From the NCBI RefSeq assembly GCF_009569385.1, contig NZ_WBOF01000001.1:3048001-3112000 (forward strand): a DNA stretch of 64,000 nt, read 5' to 3'. The notes under the pieces were generated by a model. It ran no database searches, was not told the DNA's origin, and saw nothing but the letters and a program-made list of their open reading frames with translations. The stretch comes from Streptomyces kaniharaensis. GTDB taxonomy: Bacteria > Actinomycetota > Actinomycetes > Streptomycetales > Streptomycetaceae. Shown here one piece after another: positions 8,211 to 15,525 of the stretch (its first letter is position 1; each line of letters begins with the position of its first letter). The translations under genes were made by a program, and so were the position numbers.

Positions 8211-9407
8211 GTGGGCAGGGACGGCGAGCGGCGCCTGGACCGGTCGGAGGGGTTCGGCGAACACCTGCTGGGCGCACTGCTCGACCAGGCCCACGAGCTT
8301 CCGCCCCATCTGATTGCTCCATTGGTCGCCGACGCGGTGCGTGGGTTCGGTGGCCGTGACCCGGTGCTCCTGCTGCAGGACTACGGGCAGTTGGTGCTGG
8401 TGCCGCTGTCCGGCCGGGGGCTGGCCGCCCGGGAGCCGGTGCCGATCGACGGCTCGTCCGCAGGCGCGGCTTTTCTGAGTGGTGTCTCCGTCGAGGTGCC
8501 GCATGGCGACGGGGTGCGGGTGTACCTGCCGTTGCTGGACGGCGGGGACGAGGTGGGAGTGCTGGCACTCACGCTGGACGACGTCGATGGCGACGACCGG
8601 CGGCTCCTGCGGCGCTTCGCCTCCCTGGTCGCGGATCTGCTGGTCACCAAGAGCGGCTACACCGACCGGATCTTTCAGGCCCGGCGCCTCCAGCCGATGA
8701 GCGTGGCCGCGGAGATCCAGTGGTCACTGCTGCCTCCATTGGCGATGACCGCCCCGCGGGTCGCCGTGGCCGGCGTCCTCGAACCCGCCTACCAGGTGGC
8801 CGGCGACAGCTTCGACTACGCGCTGAACGACGATCTTCTGCACGTGGCCACGATCGACGCCATGGGCCACGGGCTGGACGCCGCTGCCATGGCGACCGTG
8901 GCCATCGGCGCGTACCGGCACGCCAGGCGAGCCGACATCGGACTGGCCGAGATCTACGCGTTCATGGACCGGGCCATCGCGGAGCAGTTCGGGCCGGACC
9001 ACTTCGTCACCGCGCAGATGATGCGCCTGAACACTGTCAGCGGCCACCTGCAGTGGGTCAACGCCGGCCATCCCCAGCCGCTGTTGATCCGCGACCACGT
9101 CGTCGTCGAGCGGCTGGAGAGCGAGACGACCTTGCCGGTCGGCTTCGGCGGCGAGGAGCCGGTGATCAGCGAGCGGGCACTGCGGCACGGCGACCGGGTC
9201 CTGTGCTTCACCGACGGCCTGGTCGAGGAGCGCGAGCCCGGCGGGGAACAGTTCGGGGAGGAACAGCTCATCGACTGGGTCAATCGCGTCGAGCGTTCGC
9301 AGGAGGGGGTGCGGGCCGTGGTGCGGGCGCTCTCCCACGTACTGAAGGAGAAGCGGGGCGGGCACACGAGCGACGACGCCACCCTGTTCCTGATCGAGTG
9401 GCGCTGA
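8211..9407 (+). CDS. PP2C-family (RsbU/SpoIIE-type) serine/threonine phosphatase
   Basis: 398 residues from GTG 8211, preceded by GGAAGGA at 6 nt; the frame is open to 8142. The N-terminal half (about 1-160) is a GAF-like sensor region without a clear ligand motif. The C-terminal SpoIIE domain (about 165-398) has the metal-site pattern GDSFDY, IDAMGHGLDAAAMA, FVTAQMM, WVNAGHPQPLL, CFTDGLVEERE and SDDATLFLIEW. Such enzymes dephosphorylate STAS anti-sigma-factor antagonists. An RsbW-like kinase lies in the same unit at 14829-15497 but no STAS protein is present, so the substrate is probably encoded elsewhere. Confidence 0.88.
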   Translation: MGRDGERRLDRSEGFGEHLLGALLDQAHELPPHLIAPLVADAVRGFGGRDPVLLLQDYGQLVLVPLSGRGLAAREPVPIDGSSAGAAFLSGVSVEVPHGDGVRVYLPLLDGGDEVGVLALTLDDVDGDDRRLLRRFASLVADLLVTKSGYTDRIFQARRLQPMSVAAEIQWSLLPPLAMTAPRVAVAGVLEPAYQVAGDSFDYALNDDLLHVATIDAMGHGLDAAAMATVAIGAYRHARRADIGLAEIYAFMDRAIAEQFGPDHFVTAQMMRLNTVSGHLQWVNAGHPQPLLIRDHVVVERLESETTLPVGFGGEEPVISERALRHGDRVLCFTDGLVEEREPGGEQFGEEQLIDWVNRVERSQEGVRAVVRALSHVLKEKRGGHTSDDATLFLIEWR

Positions 9408-9560
9408 GAGCGGCCCTCGCCGAGGCTCTCACGACCGACCGGTTTGGCCAGGCGCGGGCGGAGTACCGTGGGATATCGGAGCGGCCCGAGTTGTCGCTCC
9501 CCGCGAGGCCCGGCCCGCACCCGGCGTGCCAGGTCTCTCAGGGCGGACAGGTGGCGAGCT

Positions 9561-10052
9561 ATGTCGGACGAAGCCAGTGCCTCCCGCGACGGGTTTCTGC
9601 CGGAGCGTTTCCGGCAGGCCGCGAAGCCGGGGACGGTGGCGTTGCGCCTGGAGACCATCCGGTCACGCGAAGGCATGCTGGACGGTGCGTGGTGGCCGCG
9701 TTCACGGGACATCGGCGCCGAACTTCCCGACCTGATCCACGCGTTGACCGGGCATCTCGGCCCCATCGAGAGCGTCGGTCTGGACGCGGGCGCCTGGGAC
9801 GACGTCCCGGCCAGCCTGATGGTCGACGGCCGGTCGGTGCACATCGACCGCTACCCGGTCGGCGACGACACCGTGATCATCACACGGGGCGACCGTGACC
9901 ACTTCAGCCTGCTCGTCGTCCCCCCACACGCGAGCCAGGAGGCGGCCCTGGCCTCCATGGCACGCGCGGTCAGGGCTGGTGGCAGCGACTCGGCACGGCA
10001 GATCCTCATCGACACCGGCGTCAGCTCCGGCCCCCCGGTCGAAACGCCCTGA
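9561..10052 (+). CDS. DUF5994-family protein (paralogue 1)
   Basis: 163 residues from ATG 9561 (GGTGGCGAG upstream). It carries the family hallmarks: GMLDGAWWPRSRD, a WDDVPASL-type tryptophan motif, and HFSLLVVPP in the second half. The function of DUF5994 is unknown. It is the only one of four paralogues here on the plus strand. It follows the PP2C gene by 153 nt and is closest to the fourth copy (12909-13358), sharing REGxxDGAWWPRS. Confidence 0.75.
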   Translation: MSDEASASRDGFLPERFRQAAKPGTVALRLETIRSREGMLDGAWWPRSRDIGAELPDLIHALTGHLGPIESVGLDAGAWDDVPASLMVDGRSVHIDRYPVGDDTVIITRGDRDHFSLLVVPPHASQEAALASMARAVRAGGSDSARQILIDTGVSSGPPVETP

Positions 10053-10101
10053 GGGGCAGACCCGTGAGCCGGTCACGCCGGGCAGGCAGGAAAGGCGGGA
10101 C

Positions 10102-10353
10102 GTGAAGATGTCCGTCTACGTGAAACTCTCGGCGGAGGCCCGGTCGCCGGCGGAGCCGTCGAAGGGGCCGCTGGACCTGCAGTACGAGGACGGTGCGGAC
10201 GGCGTCACCTTCGAGTACGACCTGCACCCCAGCGGGGCGCTTCGTGTCCTGCGGGTCTTCGAGGACACCCCGCACCGGATCGAGGCGTGCTTCAGCCCCG
10301 GAGCGTGGCTCCAGGTCGCTGGCACCTACCTGCGAAGCGGCTCCGAGTACTGA
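10102..10353 (+). CDS. Small hypothetical protein (83 aa)
   Basis: Starts at GTG 10102 (GGAAAGG at 6 nt) or at ATG 10108. It is 50 nt after the DUF5994 gene on the same strand, so possibly one transcript. The sequence is acidic, without membrane segments or recognisable motifs; the central part reads as alternating beta-strands (VTFEYDLHPSGALRVLRVF). No family recognised. Confidence 0.6.
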   Translation: MKMSVYVKLSAEARSPAEPSKGPLDLQYEDGADGVTFEYDLHPSGALRVLRVFEDTPHRIEACFSPGAWLQVAGTYLRSGSEY

Positions 10354-10398
10354 CGGCGACCTGCCGGGAGCGAAAGAGCTAAGGATCGGGCGGCGGCG

Positions 10399-11007
10399 TC
10401 ACCGGTGGTCGGCGTCACCGGTGGTCGGTCGGGGGCCAGTGCCGGAGCGCCCGGGCGGGGACGACGGCCCGCCCCACCGGGCGGAGCCCCAGGCCGAGAC
10501 CGAGGGGTCGCGTACCGGCCAGACGATCCCCCGCCGGTCGGGCATCTTCGCGGACGGCTCGTCGGCGAGCAGTTCGCTCGCGGTCCTGGTGTTCGCGGGA
10601 TCGGCGGCCTCGGCCATTAGCCAGGCTGCAGCGACGGCTCCCGTCCGCGGCGGGACGACCAGCAGGGTCAGCCGACGGGCAAGGTGCGAGCGGACCGAGA
10701 TCGTGTGCTGGTCCTGCACGGCGGTGAACCAGCTCGCGTGGACGGTGTGGCTCGCATGGACGGTGTGGCCCGCGACCGGGATCCGTCGGGGGACGGTCAA
10801 CCACTGGGCGGGGTTCACGGCGATTCCGGCGATCCGACCCCATCGCTCGTCCAGTTCGGCGGCCAGGGCGGGGAGTTCGAAAGGAAGGTCGTGCGATCGG
10901 GGCCACCAGGCCCCGTCCAGTCGTCCGGCTCGCGGGCCGTCCGGTGCCAGGGAGAACCGCAGGGTGGGTTCGGGGGTGGCAAGCGTCGCGCCGTCGATCA
11001 CAGTCAT
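10399..11007 (-). CDS. DUF5994-family protein (paralogue 2) with aberrant C-terminal tail
   Basis: 202 residues from ATG 11007. Core motifs are GRLDGAWWPRSHDLPFELPALAAE, VNPAQWLTVPRR, LTLLVVPP and ADPANTRTASELL, very close to paralogue 3 (12126-12704). Two oddities are visible. HTVHAS is present twice in tandem (an 18-bp in-frame duplication) where paralogue 3 has it once. The last 45 residues (from about DRRGIVW) are read antisense through a remnant resembling the 83-aa gene at 11835, so the original stop appears lost. The upstream 80 bp is nearly identical to that of paralogue 3, pointing to a segmental duplication. Confidence 0.72.
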   Translation of the reverse strand: MTVIDGATLATPEPTLRFSLAPDGPRAGRLDGAWWPRSHDLPFELPALAAELDERWGRIAGIAVNPAQWLTVPRRIPVAGHTVHASHTVHASWFTAVQDQHTISVRSHLARRLTLLVVPPRTGAVAAAWLMAEAADPANTRTASELLADEPSAKMPDRRGIVWPVRDPSVSAWGSARWGGPSSPPGRSGTGPRPTTGDADHR

Positions 11008-11045
11008 GATCAAGGACCTGTCTCCGAGCCTGACCGGTGCCAAGT

Positions 11046-11126
11046 CCGGGATTGCCGTTCGCCGGAGACGACGCCAGTGTCCGGTGCCGGCATGCGGGGT
11101 GCCTTCGGTGATGTCCAGGCTACTCC
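11046..11126. repeat. 80-bp upstream repeat shared by DUF5994 paralogues 2 and 3 (copy 1)
   Basis: Nearly identical to 12746-12825. It contains GTGCCTTCGGTGATGTCCAGG and ends in TCCAGGCTACTCC, which also occurs upstream of paralogue 4 at 13449-13461. Read toward the genes the box is GGAGTAGCCTGGA. It is probably a common promoter or operator. Confidence 0.6.
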
Positions 11127-11153
11127 CGGTCCGGCCCGGACCCGGCGCGGTAC

Positions 11154-11321
11154 TCAGCGGTTCACGGACCGGCCCCCGCGCCGGAACCGGACGGCGGAGA
11201 GTATCAGCGCGACGATCAGTACGGCGATGCCGATGAACAGCAGGTACCCCAGGCCATCGGCGACGACACCCACCAGTCCGAGCACGATCGCCACGATGAC
11301 GAGGAACAGTACCAGGGCCAT
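11154..11321 (-). CDS. Small integral membrane protein (55 aa)
   Basis: ATG 11321 has a strong GAAGGAGG ribosome binding site 6 nt upstream. The protein is mostly two hydrophobic helices (ALVLFLVIVAIVLGLVGVVA and YLLFIGIAVLIVALILSAV) separated by a short polar turn, with a basic C-terminus (FRRGGRSVNR). It resembles the small hydrophobic proteins often found with PRC-barrel and stress genes in actinobacteria. It lies downstream of the PRC-barrel gene on the same strand, 30 nt away, so probably in one operon. Confidence 0.72.
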   Translation of the reverse strand: MALVLFLVIVAIVLGLVGVVADGLGYLLFIGIAVLIVALILSAVRFRRGGRSVNR

Positions 11322-11351
11322 CGTCGGCCTCCTTCAGGGTCCGGAGGGCTC

Positions 11352-11708
11352 CTAGCGGCGGGCCAGGCGGCGCTCCCCGCCCGTGCCCGGTGCGTAGTCC
11401 AGCCCGTAGTGGGCGAAGACGGCTGCCTCGTCCTCGGCGGGGAGTTCGCCGTCGGTGTCGATGGCCGGGGCGTGTTTCACCTGGCTCCTGGGCTGGGGGA
11501 CCTTCAGGTAACCGGGACCTACCGTCGCGTCGGACAGCGGGACGAACACCAGGCGGCGGCGGGTGGGCAGGCCGACCATGACCGTCGCGAAGAACGGCTG
11601 ATCGGTCGCGGTGTCCACGTAGACGGACTCCAGCGTGCCGATCTTGTGTCCGTCGGCGTCGACCACGTCATGGCCGCGCCACTCCCGGATGTCGCCTGCC
11701 TCGAACAT
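11352..11708 (-). CDS. PRC-barrel domain protein
   Basis: 118 residues. The N-terminal 70 residues form a PRC-barrel (DIREWRGHDVVDADGHKIGTLESVYVDTATDQPFFATV), the small beta-barrel known from photosynthetic reaction centre H subunits and RimM. The C-terminal part is a short acidic region ending in a basic tail. It is probably a small cytosolic adaptor or RNA/protein-binding module. It is the first gene of a two-gene minus-strand unit with the 55-aa membrane protein. Confidence 0.83.
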   Translation of the reverse strand: MFEAGDIREWRGHDVVDADGHKIGTLESVYVDTATDQPFFATVMVGLPTRRRLVFVPLSDATVGPGYLKVPQPRSQVKHAPAIDTDGELPAEDEAAVFAHYGLDYAPGTGGERRLARR

Positions 11709-11834
11709 CGGCCATCTCCTCCGCTCCTGGTTCCATTGTGGTGCCGCGGCTGCTGGTCGACATCCCCGGTCGCCCTCCGCCCGCCCGCCTCGTACGGTCG
11801 TGTCAGGGCAGGAGGGTTGTCACAGGAGGGCACG

Positions 11835-12086
11835 ATGCAGCGCTATTGGTGGATTCTGGAGACCCAGGACGACGACGGCCGCTGGTCCCGGCAGGACGAC
11901 ACGACGATGCCGAATCCGCTGGAGTACGACGGTCCGCCGCAGCGGGCGGCCAACCATCTCCGGGACGTGTTCGTTCGAACCCTCTCCCGACCCGCGCCGG
12001 GCCCTCGGGCAGTCAGGGTCCGGCTCTGGGAAGGGACCGGTGCCGACGGCGAACCCCAGGCCGAGACCGAGTGGTCACGCGAGTGA
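11835..12086 (+). CDS. Hypothetical protein (83 aa), convergent with DUF5994 paralogue 3
   Basis: ATG 11835 is preceded by AGGAGGG. The protein begins MQRYWWILETQDDDGRWSRQ and is soluble and Trp/Arg-rich; no family recognised. Its last 25 bp (coding EPQAETE) recur at 10484-10510, antisense inside the tail of DUF5994 paralogue 2. That indicates an ancestral unit of 83-aa gene plus convergent DUF5994 was duplicated and its first copy eroded. Confidence 0.6.
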   Translation: MQRYWWILETQDDDGRWSRQDDTTMPNPLEYDGPPQRAANHLRDVFVRTLSRPAPGPRAVRVRLWEGTGADGEPQAETEWSRE

Positions 12087-12125
12087 GACAGCCCGGCCCC
12101 GGCCCGGGCAGCTCCCGCCAGCCGC

Positions 12126-12704
12126 CTACGCGGATGCCGGCCAGGAGGCGGCCCGGCTCCGGGCGAGATCGGCCCGCCGGTCGGCCTCGCCAAGCCCGGT
12201 GGAGGGTGTGACGGCCGACGGCAGGAAATCGGAACCGACTTCCGGCCCGGTCGCACCGGTGCTCGGCTCGGCGGCGAGCAGTTCGCTCGCGGTCCTGGTG
12301 TTCGCGGGATCGGCGGCCTCGGCCATCAGCCGGGCGGCCTCGACGGCATCCGTCTGGGGCGGGACCACCAGCAGGCTCAGCCGACGGGGGGCATAGGAAC
12401 AGACCATGATCATGTGCTGGTCCTGTTCGATGGTGAACCAGCCCGCGTGGACGGTGTGACCCGTGACCGGGATCCGCCGGGGGATGACAGGCCACCGCGC
12501 GGGGTTCACGGTGATCCGGGTGATCCGGCCCCACCGCTCGTCGATCTCGGCGGCCAGGGCGGGGAGTTCGAGAAGAAGATCACGCGAGCGGGGCCACCAG
12601 GCACCGTCCAGACGGCCGGGCCGCACGCCACTGGGCGCGAGGGTGAGCCGAGCCGTGGAATCCGTGGCGGCGGGCGTCGTCGCACGATCGAGGGTCGTGG
12701 TCAT
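12126..12704 (-). CDS. DUF5994-family protein (paralogue 3)
   Basis: 192 residues. It shows the intact family pattern: GRLDGAWWPRSRDLLLELPALA, DERWGRITRITVNPARW, GHTVHAGWF, SLLVVPPQT and ADPANTRTASELL. Function unknown. Its upstream 80 bp repeats that of paralogue 2. It is convergent with the 83-aa gene, whose stop is 40 nt from this one. Confidence 0.75.
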   Translation of the reverse strand: MTTTLDRATTPAATDSTARLTLAPSGVRPGRLDGAWWPRSRDLLLELPALAAEIDERWGRITRITVNPARWPVIPRRIPVTGHTVHAGWFTIEQDQHMIMVCSYAPRRLSLLVVPPQTDAVEAARLMAEAADPANTRTASELLAAEPSTGATGPEVGSDFLPSAVTPSTGLGEADRRADLARSRAASWPASA

Positions 12705-12745
12705 GATCAGAGACCTGTCCCCGGGCCCGGCCGAGAAGCCGGGTC

Positions 12746-12825
12746 CGGCATTGCCGTTCGCCGGAGACGACGCCAGTATCCGGTGCCGGCATGCGAAGTG
12801 CCTTCGGTGATGTCCAGGCTACTCC
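12746..12825. repeat. 80-bp upstream repeat (copy 2) ahead of DUF5994 paralogue 3
   Basis: Second copy of the segment at 11046-11126. The box TCCAGGCTACTCC is at 12813-12825, next to a pentanucleotide array. Confidence 0.6.
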
Positions 12826-12852
12826 GGTCCGGTCCGGTCCGGTCCGGTCCGG
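12823..12852. repeat. Pentanucleotide tandem array, six copies of TCCGG
   Basis: Six perfect contiguous copies of TCCGG, located between DUF5994 paralogues 3 and 4 and directly upstream of paralogue 3. A tract of this kind can vary in copy number by slippage. The region is non-coding. Confidence 0.85.
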
Positions 12853-12908
12853 ACGCGGCGTCGGCTGCCGCCTTCTCGAAGCGGCAGCCGAGACCGTGCC
12901 CGGGCCGT

Positions 12909-13358
12909 TCAGCCGAGCAGGAGTTCTGCTGCTGGGGTGTGGTTTCCGGTGGCCGAGGCGCCGGCCATCGCCGAGGCGGCCGTTGCCGACTTGGTGCCGG
13001 GCGGTACCACCAGCAGCAGGAAGTGGTCCTGGAACCCCCGGGTGACGCTGATCGTCGCGTTGCTGCCGGTGAACCAGTTGATTCTGACCGTCAGGCCGTT
13101 CGCCGCCACGGACCGGGGCACGCCGTCCCAGGCCGAGGTGTCGAGGCCGACCCGCACGATGCGCCCGAAGTGGGCACCGAGCGCGGTGATCAGGTCCGGC
13201 AGTTCGGCGAGGACGTGGTTCGAGCGGGGCCACCAGGCGCCGTCGAAGACGCCCTCCCGTGACATCGTCGGTTCCAGAACCAGGCGAGGCAGCAGCGGGG
13301 CGCCGGGTGCCATCCACGGCCCAGGAGAGGAAGAGGTGGGGAAAGGAATCGGCATCAT
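12909..13358 (-). CDS. DUF5994-family protein (paralogue 4)
   Basis: 149 residues, shorter than paralogues 2 and 3. Motifs are REGVFDGAWWPRSNHVLAELPDL, VGLDTSAWDGVPRS and DHFLLLVVPPGTKSAT. It is more similar to the plus-strand paralogue 1 than to 2 or 3, so two subfamilies coexist. The shared GGAGTAGCCTGGA box lies 91 nt upstream of its ATG (13449-13461 on the plus strand). Confidence 0.75.
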   Translation of the reverse strand: MMPIPFPTSSSPGPWMAPGAPLLPRLVLEPTMSREGVFDGAWWPRSNHVLAELPDLITALGAHFGRIVRVGLDTSAWDGVPRSVAANGLTVRINWFTGSNATISVTRGFQDHFLLLVVPPGTKSATAASAMAGASATGNHTPAAELLLG

Positions 13359-13448
13359 ACGAAGCCGCCCGTCCGGTCCGCGAGGGACCCGTCATGACCC
13401 AGGGCGACGTCGACGCTGATGCCGGTGTGCGATATGTCCTCGGTTGTC

Positions 13449-13461
13449 TTCCAGGCTACTC
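13449..13461. repeat. Third copy of the DUF5994 upstream box
   Basis: TCCAGGCTACTCC, identical to the boxes at 11114-11126 and 12813-12825. Each is upstream of a minus-strand DUF5994 gene. A regulatory role is inferred from its conservation while the flanks differ. Confidence 0.5.
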
Positions 13462-13603
13462 CGCAGCGGTCTGCTCCGGTCCGTTCGCCACCGGAGTAGG
13501 GTCGTAGGCATCCAGGGCATCACGCATTCCGGTAGCCGTTCCGGCCTCGTTCTGGGTGAAGGAAAGCTCGGCAGCCCCCAGGGGGCGGCCGGAGACGGGA
13601 ACG

Positions 13604-14038
13604 GTGAGCACCGTGACCATCCACTCCCCGCAGTCGGTGCGGCCCGGCCACGGCCTCACAGTCGCCGACGCCATGGACCCCTGCGACTACCAGATAGCCG
13701 ACGACAGCACCGTTGACCAGGCCGACGACGTCCTCCGCGGCGCCCACCTCGATTACCTGCTGGTCCGCGACCACGACGGCCGGTGCGAGGGGCTGGTCAC
13801 CCGCACCGGACTCCATCCGTTCCTGAACCGCTCCTGGTACACCGGACGGACCGTGATCAGTGCCACCACCCACCAGCGCGGCCCGTTCGCCTGGCCGACC
13901 ATGGGCCTGGCCCTGGCCGCGATCGCCATGCGGGTCAAGCGCCTGGCGGTCTGGCCCGTCGTCGACGAGGACGGCTACATCCTCGGTGTCCTCATGGCTG
14001 ACCGTGTCACCAGCCTCCTCGCGGGCAAGGCTGCCTGA
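13604..14038 (+). CDS. CBS-domain-pair protein
   Basis: 144 residues from GTG 13604 (GGAGACGGGA upstream); the frame is open from GTG 13556, but that start lacks a ribosome binding site. Two CBS motifs are seen: about residues 18-75 (TVADAMDPCDYQIADDSTVDQ...YLLVRDHDGRCEGLVTRTGL) and about 90-140 (LAVWPVVDEDGYILGVLMADRVTSLL). CBS pairs bind adenosyl ligands and act as energy or stress sensors. The partner is unknown. A single CBS-only protein near PRC-barrel and PP2C genes fits a stress-response cassette. Confidence 0.8.
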   Translation: MSTVTIHSPQSVRPGHGLTVADAMDPCDYQIADDSTVDQADDVLRGAHLDYLLVRDHDGRCEGLVTRTGLHPFLNRSWYTGRTVISATTHQRGPFAWPTMGLALAAIAMRVKRLAVWPVVDEDGYILGVLMADRVTSLLAGKAA

Positions 14039-14138
14039 GGCTGAGTGCCCGCGTTCGAGAGTCCTGGGTTGTTTGCGCCGGTCAGGAATCGAGCATGGTG
14101 ACAGGTCGGGCCACGCCCGGAGCGAAGCCGCGGCGAGG

Positions 14139-14540
14139 TCAGGGCAGTGGGGTGGCGTGCAGGCAGGTGTGCCGTCCCTGACCGGTCGGCTCGGCGAGCG
14201 GTCGGGCCGTCTCCCCGATGATCTCTACGCGGAGGGTGCCGGCCTTGTCCGCGTAGACCGGGGTCCCGTCCGCGGTCACCTCGTCCGTGGCATGAACGAC
14301 GACGACCTCGAGCGGACTGTGCCTGCCGGGCACACCCGGAAGGGTCACCGCGTAGCGAGACGGAGTGTCCGTCCGGAGCTCCTCACCCGATCCGTGCCGG
14401 GTGGATCCGATGGGGTCGGGCACTGGACTCACCGCCTCAACGGGAGGGGTGGTGGCAGAGCGGCCGGGACGCGCACACGGTGCGGCGGGGTACGGGGGAC
14501 GGGTTGGCGCGGGGTCACGGATGCTCATCATGATGATCAC
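14139..14540 (-). CDS. DUF6296-like hypothetical protein
   Basis: 133 residues. The second half (RYAVTLPGVPGRHSPLEVVVVHAT...VYADKAGTLRVEIIGETARPL) looks like the small beta-rich DUF6296 family of Kitasatospora/Streptomyces. The N-terminal 50 residues are Pro/Arg-rich and the true start may be internal. The ORF overlaps the upstream regulator by 26 nt, so the two are probably translated from one message. Confidence 0.6.
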   Translation of the reverse strand: MIIMMSIRDPAPTRPPYPAAPCARPGRSATTPPVEAVSPVPDPIGSTRHGSGEELRTDTPSRYAVTLPGVPGRHSPLEVVVVHATDEVTADGTPVYADKAGTLRVEIIGETARPLAEPTGQGRHTCLHATPLP

Positions 14541-14871
14541 CGGTGGTGGTCGCAGGCTGGTGGCCGGCGTCGGGGGCGAGATCGGCGAACAGGGCCAGCA
14601 GCCCGGCGATCTCGTGGTGGCCCTCGGCGGGATGACGGAAGTACGTGCCGCGGACCACCTGGTAGCGGTTGCGGCGTCCGTGCCGGGAGTGGGTCAGGTA
14701 GCCGGCCTTCTCCAGGTCCGTGACGATCGCCCGCGCGGCCCGTTCGGTCATGCCGCACATCGCGGCCAGGTCCCGCAAGCGGACGTCCGCATCCCGCGAG
14801 ATCATCAACAGCACACGCGCGTGCTGCGTCAGGAACGTCCAGCTCGTTCGCGGCTCTCGCTCATCCGACAC
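14515..14871 (-). CDS. Winged-helix (ArsR/MarR-type) transcriptional regulator
   Basis: 118 residues from GTG 14871; no strong ribosome binding site is visible. The DNA-binding part is clear: HARVLLMISRDADVRLRDLA, then MTERAARAIVTDLEKAGYLTHSRHGRRNRYQV (helix-turn-helix and wing, residues 13-70). The C-terminal part is His-rich (HHEIAGLLALFADLAPDAGHQ...HHDEHP), which could bind metal. It sits between the DUF6296-like gene and the RsbW-like ATPase on the same strand. Confidence 0.75.
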   Translation of the reverse strand: MSDEREPRTSWTFLTQHARVLLMISRDADVRLRDLAAMCGMTERAARAIVTDLEKAGYLTHSRHGRRNRYQVVRGTYFRHPAEGHHEIAGLLALFADLAPDAGHQPATTTGDHHDEHP

Positions 14872-15497
14872 ACCACAAATATGAACCCGGATTCCGCTTT
14901 TGCCATGCCTGACTTGAGGATCCGCTGTTGGGGCACACCGTGGAACGTGGGGTCGAGTTTTCGCCCGCGGATCCGTGTCACGGCGCGGGGCTCCAAGGCG
15001 ATGGCGGTGGTTGTTCGGAGGGGACGATGAGTTCGGCCCATACGGGCCTTGCCGCCGTCGTTCGGGAGGGCGCCCCAGCAGAGGGCGAGGCGGTCGACGA
15101 TGAACAGGCCATGGCCGCCGACCCGGGTCGGTTGGTGCGTGCCGGGGTCGGGCAGCGTGCTGCCGGATTGGGGGTCGGTCACGGTGATGCGCAGGCACGG
15201 GCCGTTCTGGTCCAGATCCAGTGCGAGTGGGCCCGCCGTGTACCTGGCGGCGTTGGTGAGCAGTTCCGAGACGATGAGCTGGACGTCGTCGCCGAGAACG
15301 GATGGGGCGAGATGCCAACCGGACAGGGTTCGGCGGGTGAACGCCCTACCTTCGCTGACGGGGGAGTGCGCCACGAAGTACCACACGATCGAGTGGAGGT
15401 GGAAGACCTTCTCCGCCGGGCCGTCGCAGCGGTCTGGTGAAGCTGGGGGCAGCCTGGTCCGGGGAACGCCGGGGAGGGCGGTAAGCAGCCCCGACAA
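14829..15497 (-). CDS. RsbW-like anti-sigma-factor kinase (HATPase_c), frameshifted near its end
   Basis: The GHKL ATPase domain is recognisable: N-box VSELLTNAARYT, then RITVTDPQSG and the G-box RVGGHGLFIVDRLA. Members phosphorylate STAS anti-anti-sigma factors and hold sigma factors inactive. Near the end the frame reads GGKARMGRTHR. Removing one C in the GGCCC run at about 15044-15047 gives GGKAVWAELIVPSEQ and a stop at 14978, which is the normal family ending. The ORF as it stands therefore carries a nonsense tail of about 70 residues that runs over the next gene start. The true N-terminus is uncertain (15497 is the upstream limit). Confidence 0.7.
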   Translation of the reverse strand: MSGLLTALPGVPRTRLPPASPDRCDGPAEKVFHLHSIVWYFVAHSPVSEGRAFTRRTLSGWHLAPSVLGDDVQLIVSELLTNAARYTAGPLALDLDQNGPCLRITVTDPQSGSTLPDPGTHQPTRVGGHGLFIVDRLALCWGALPNDGGKARMGRTHRPLRTTTAIALEPRAVTRIRGRKLDPTFHGVPQQRILKSGMAKAESGFIFVVCRMSESRERAGRS

Positions 15498-15525
15498 CGG
15501 CGGGACGTGCCGGTACTACCGGACG

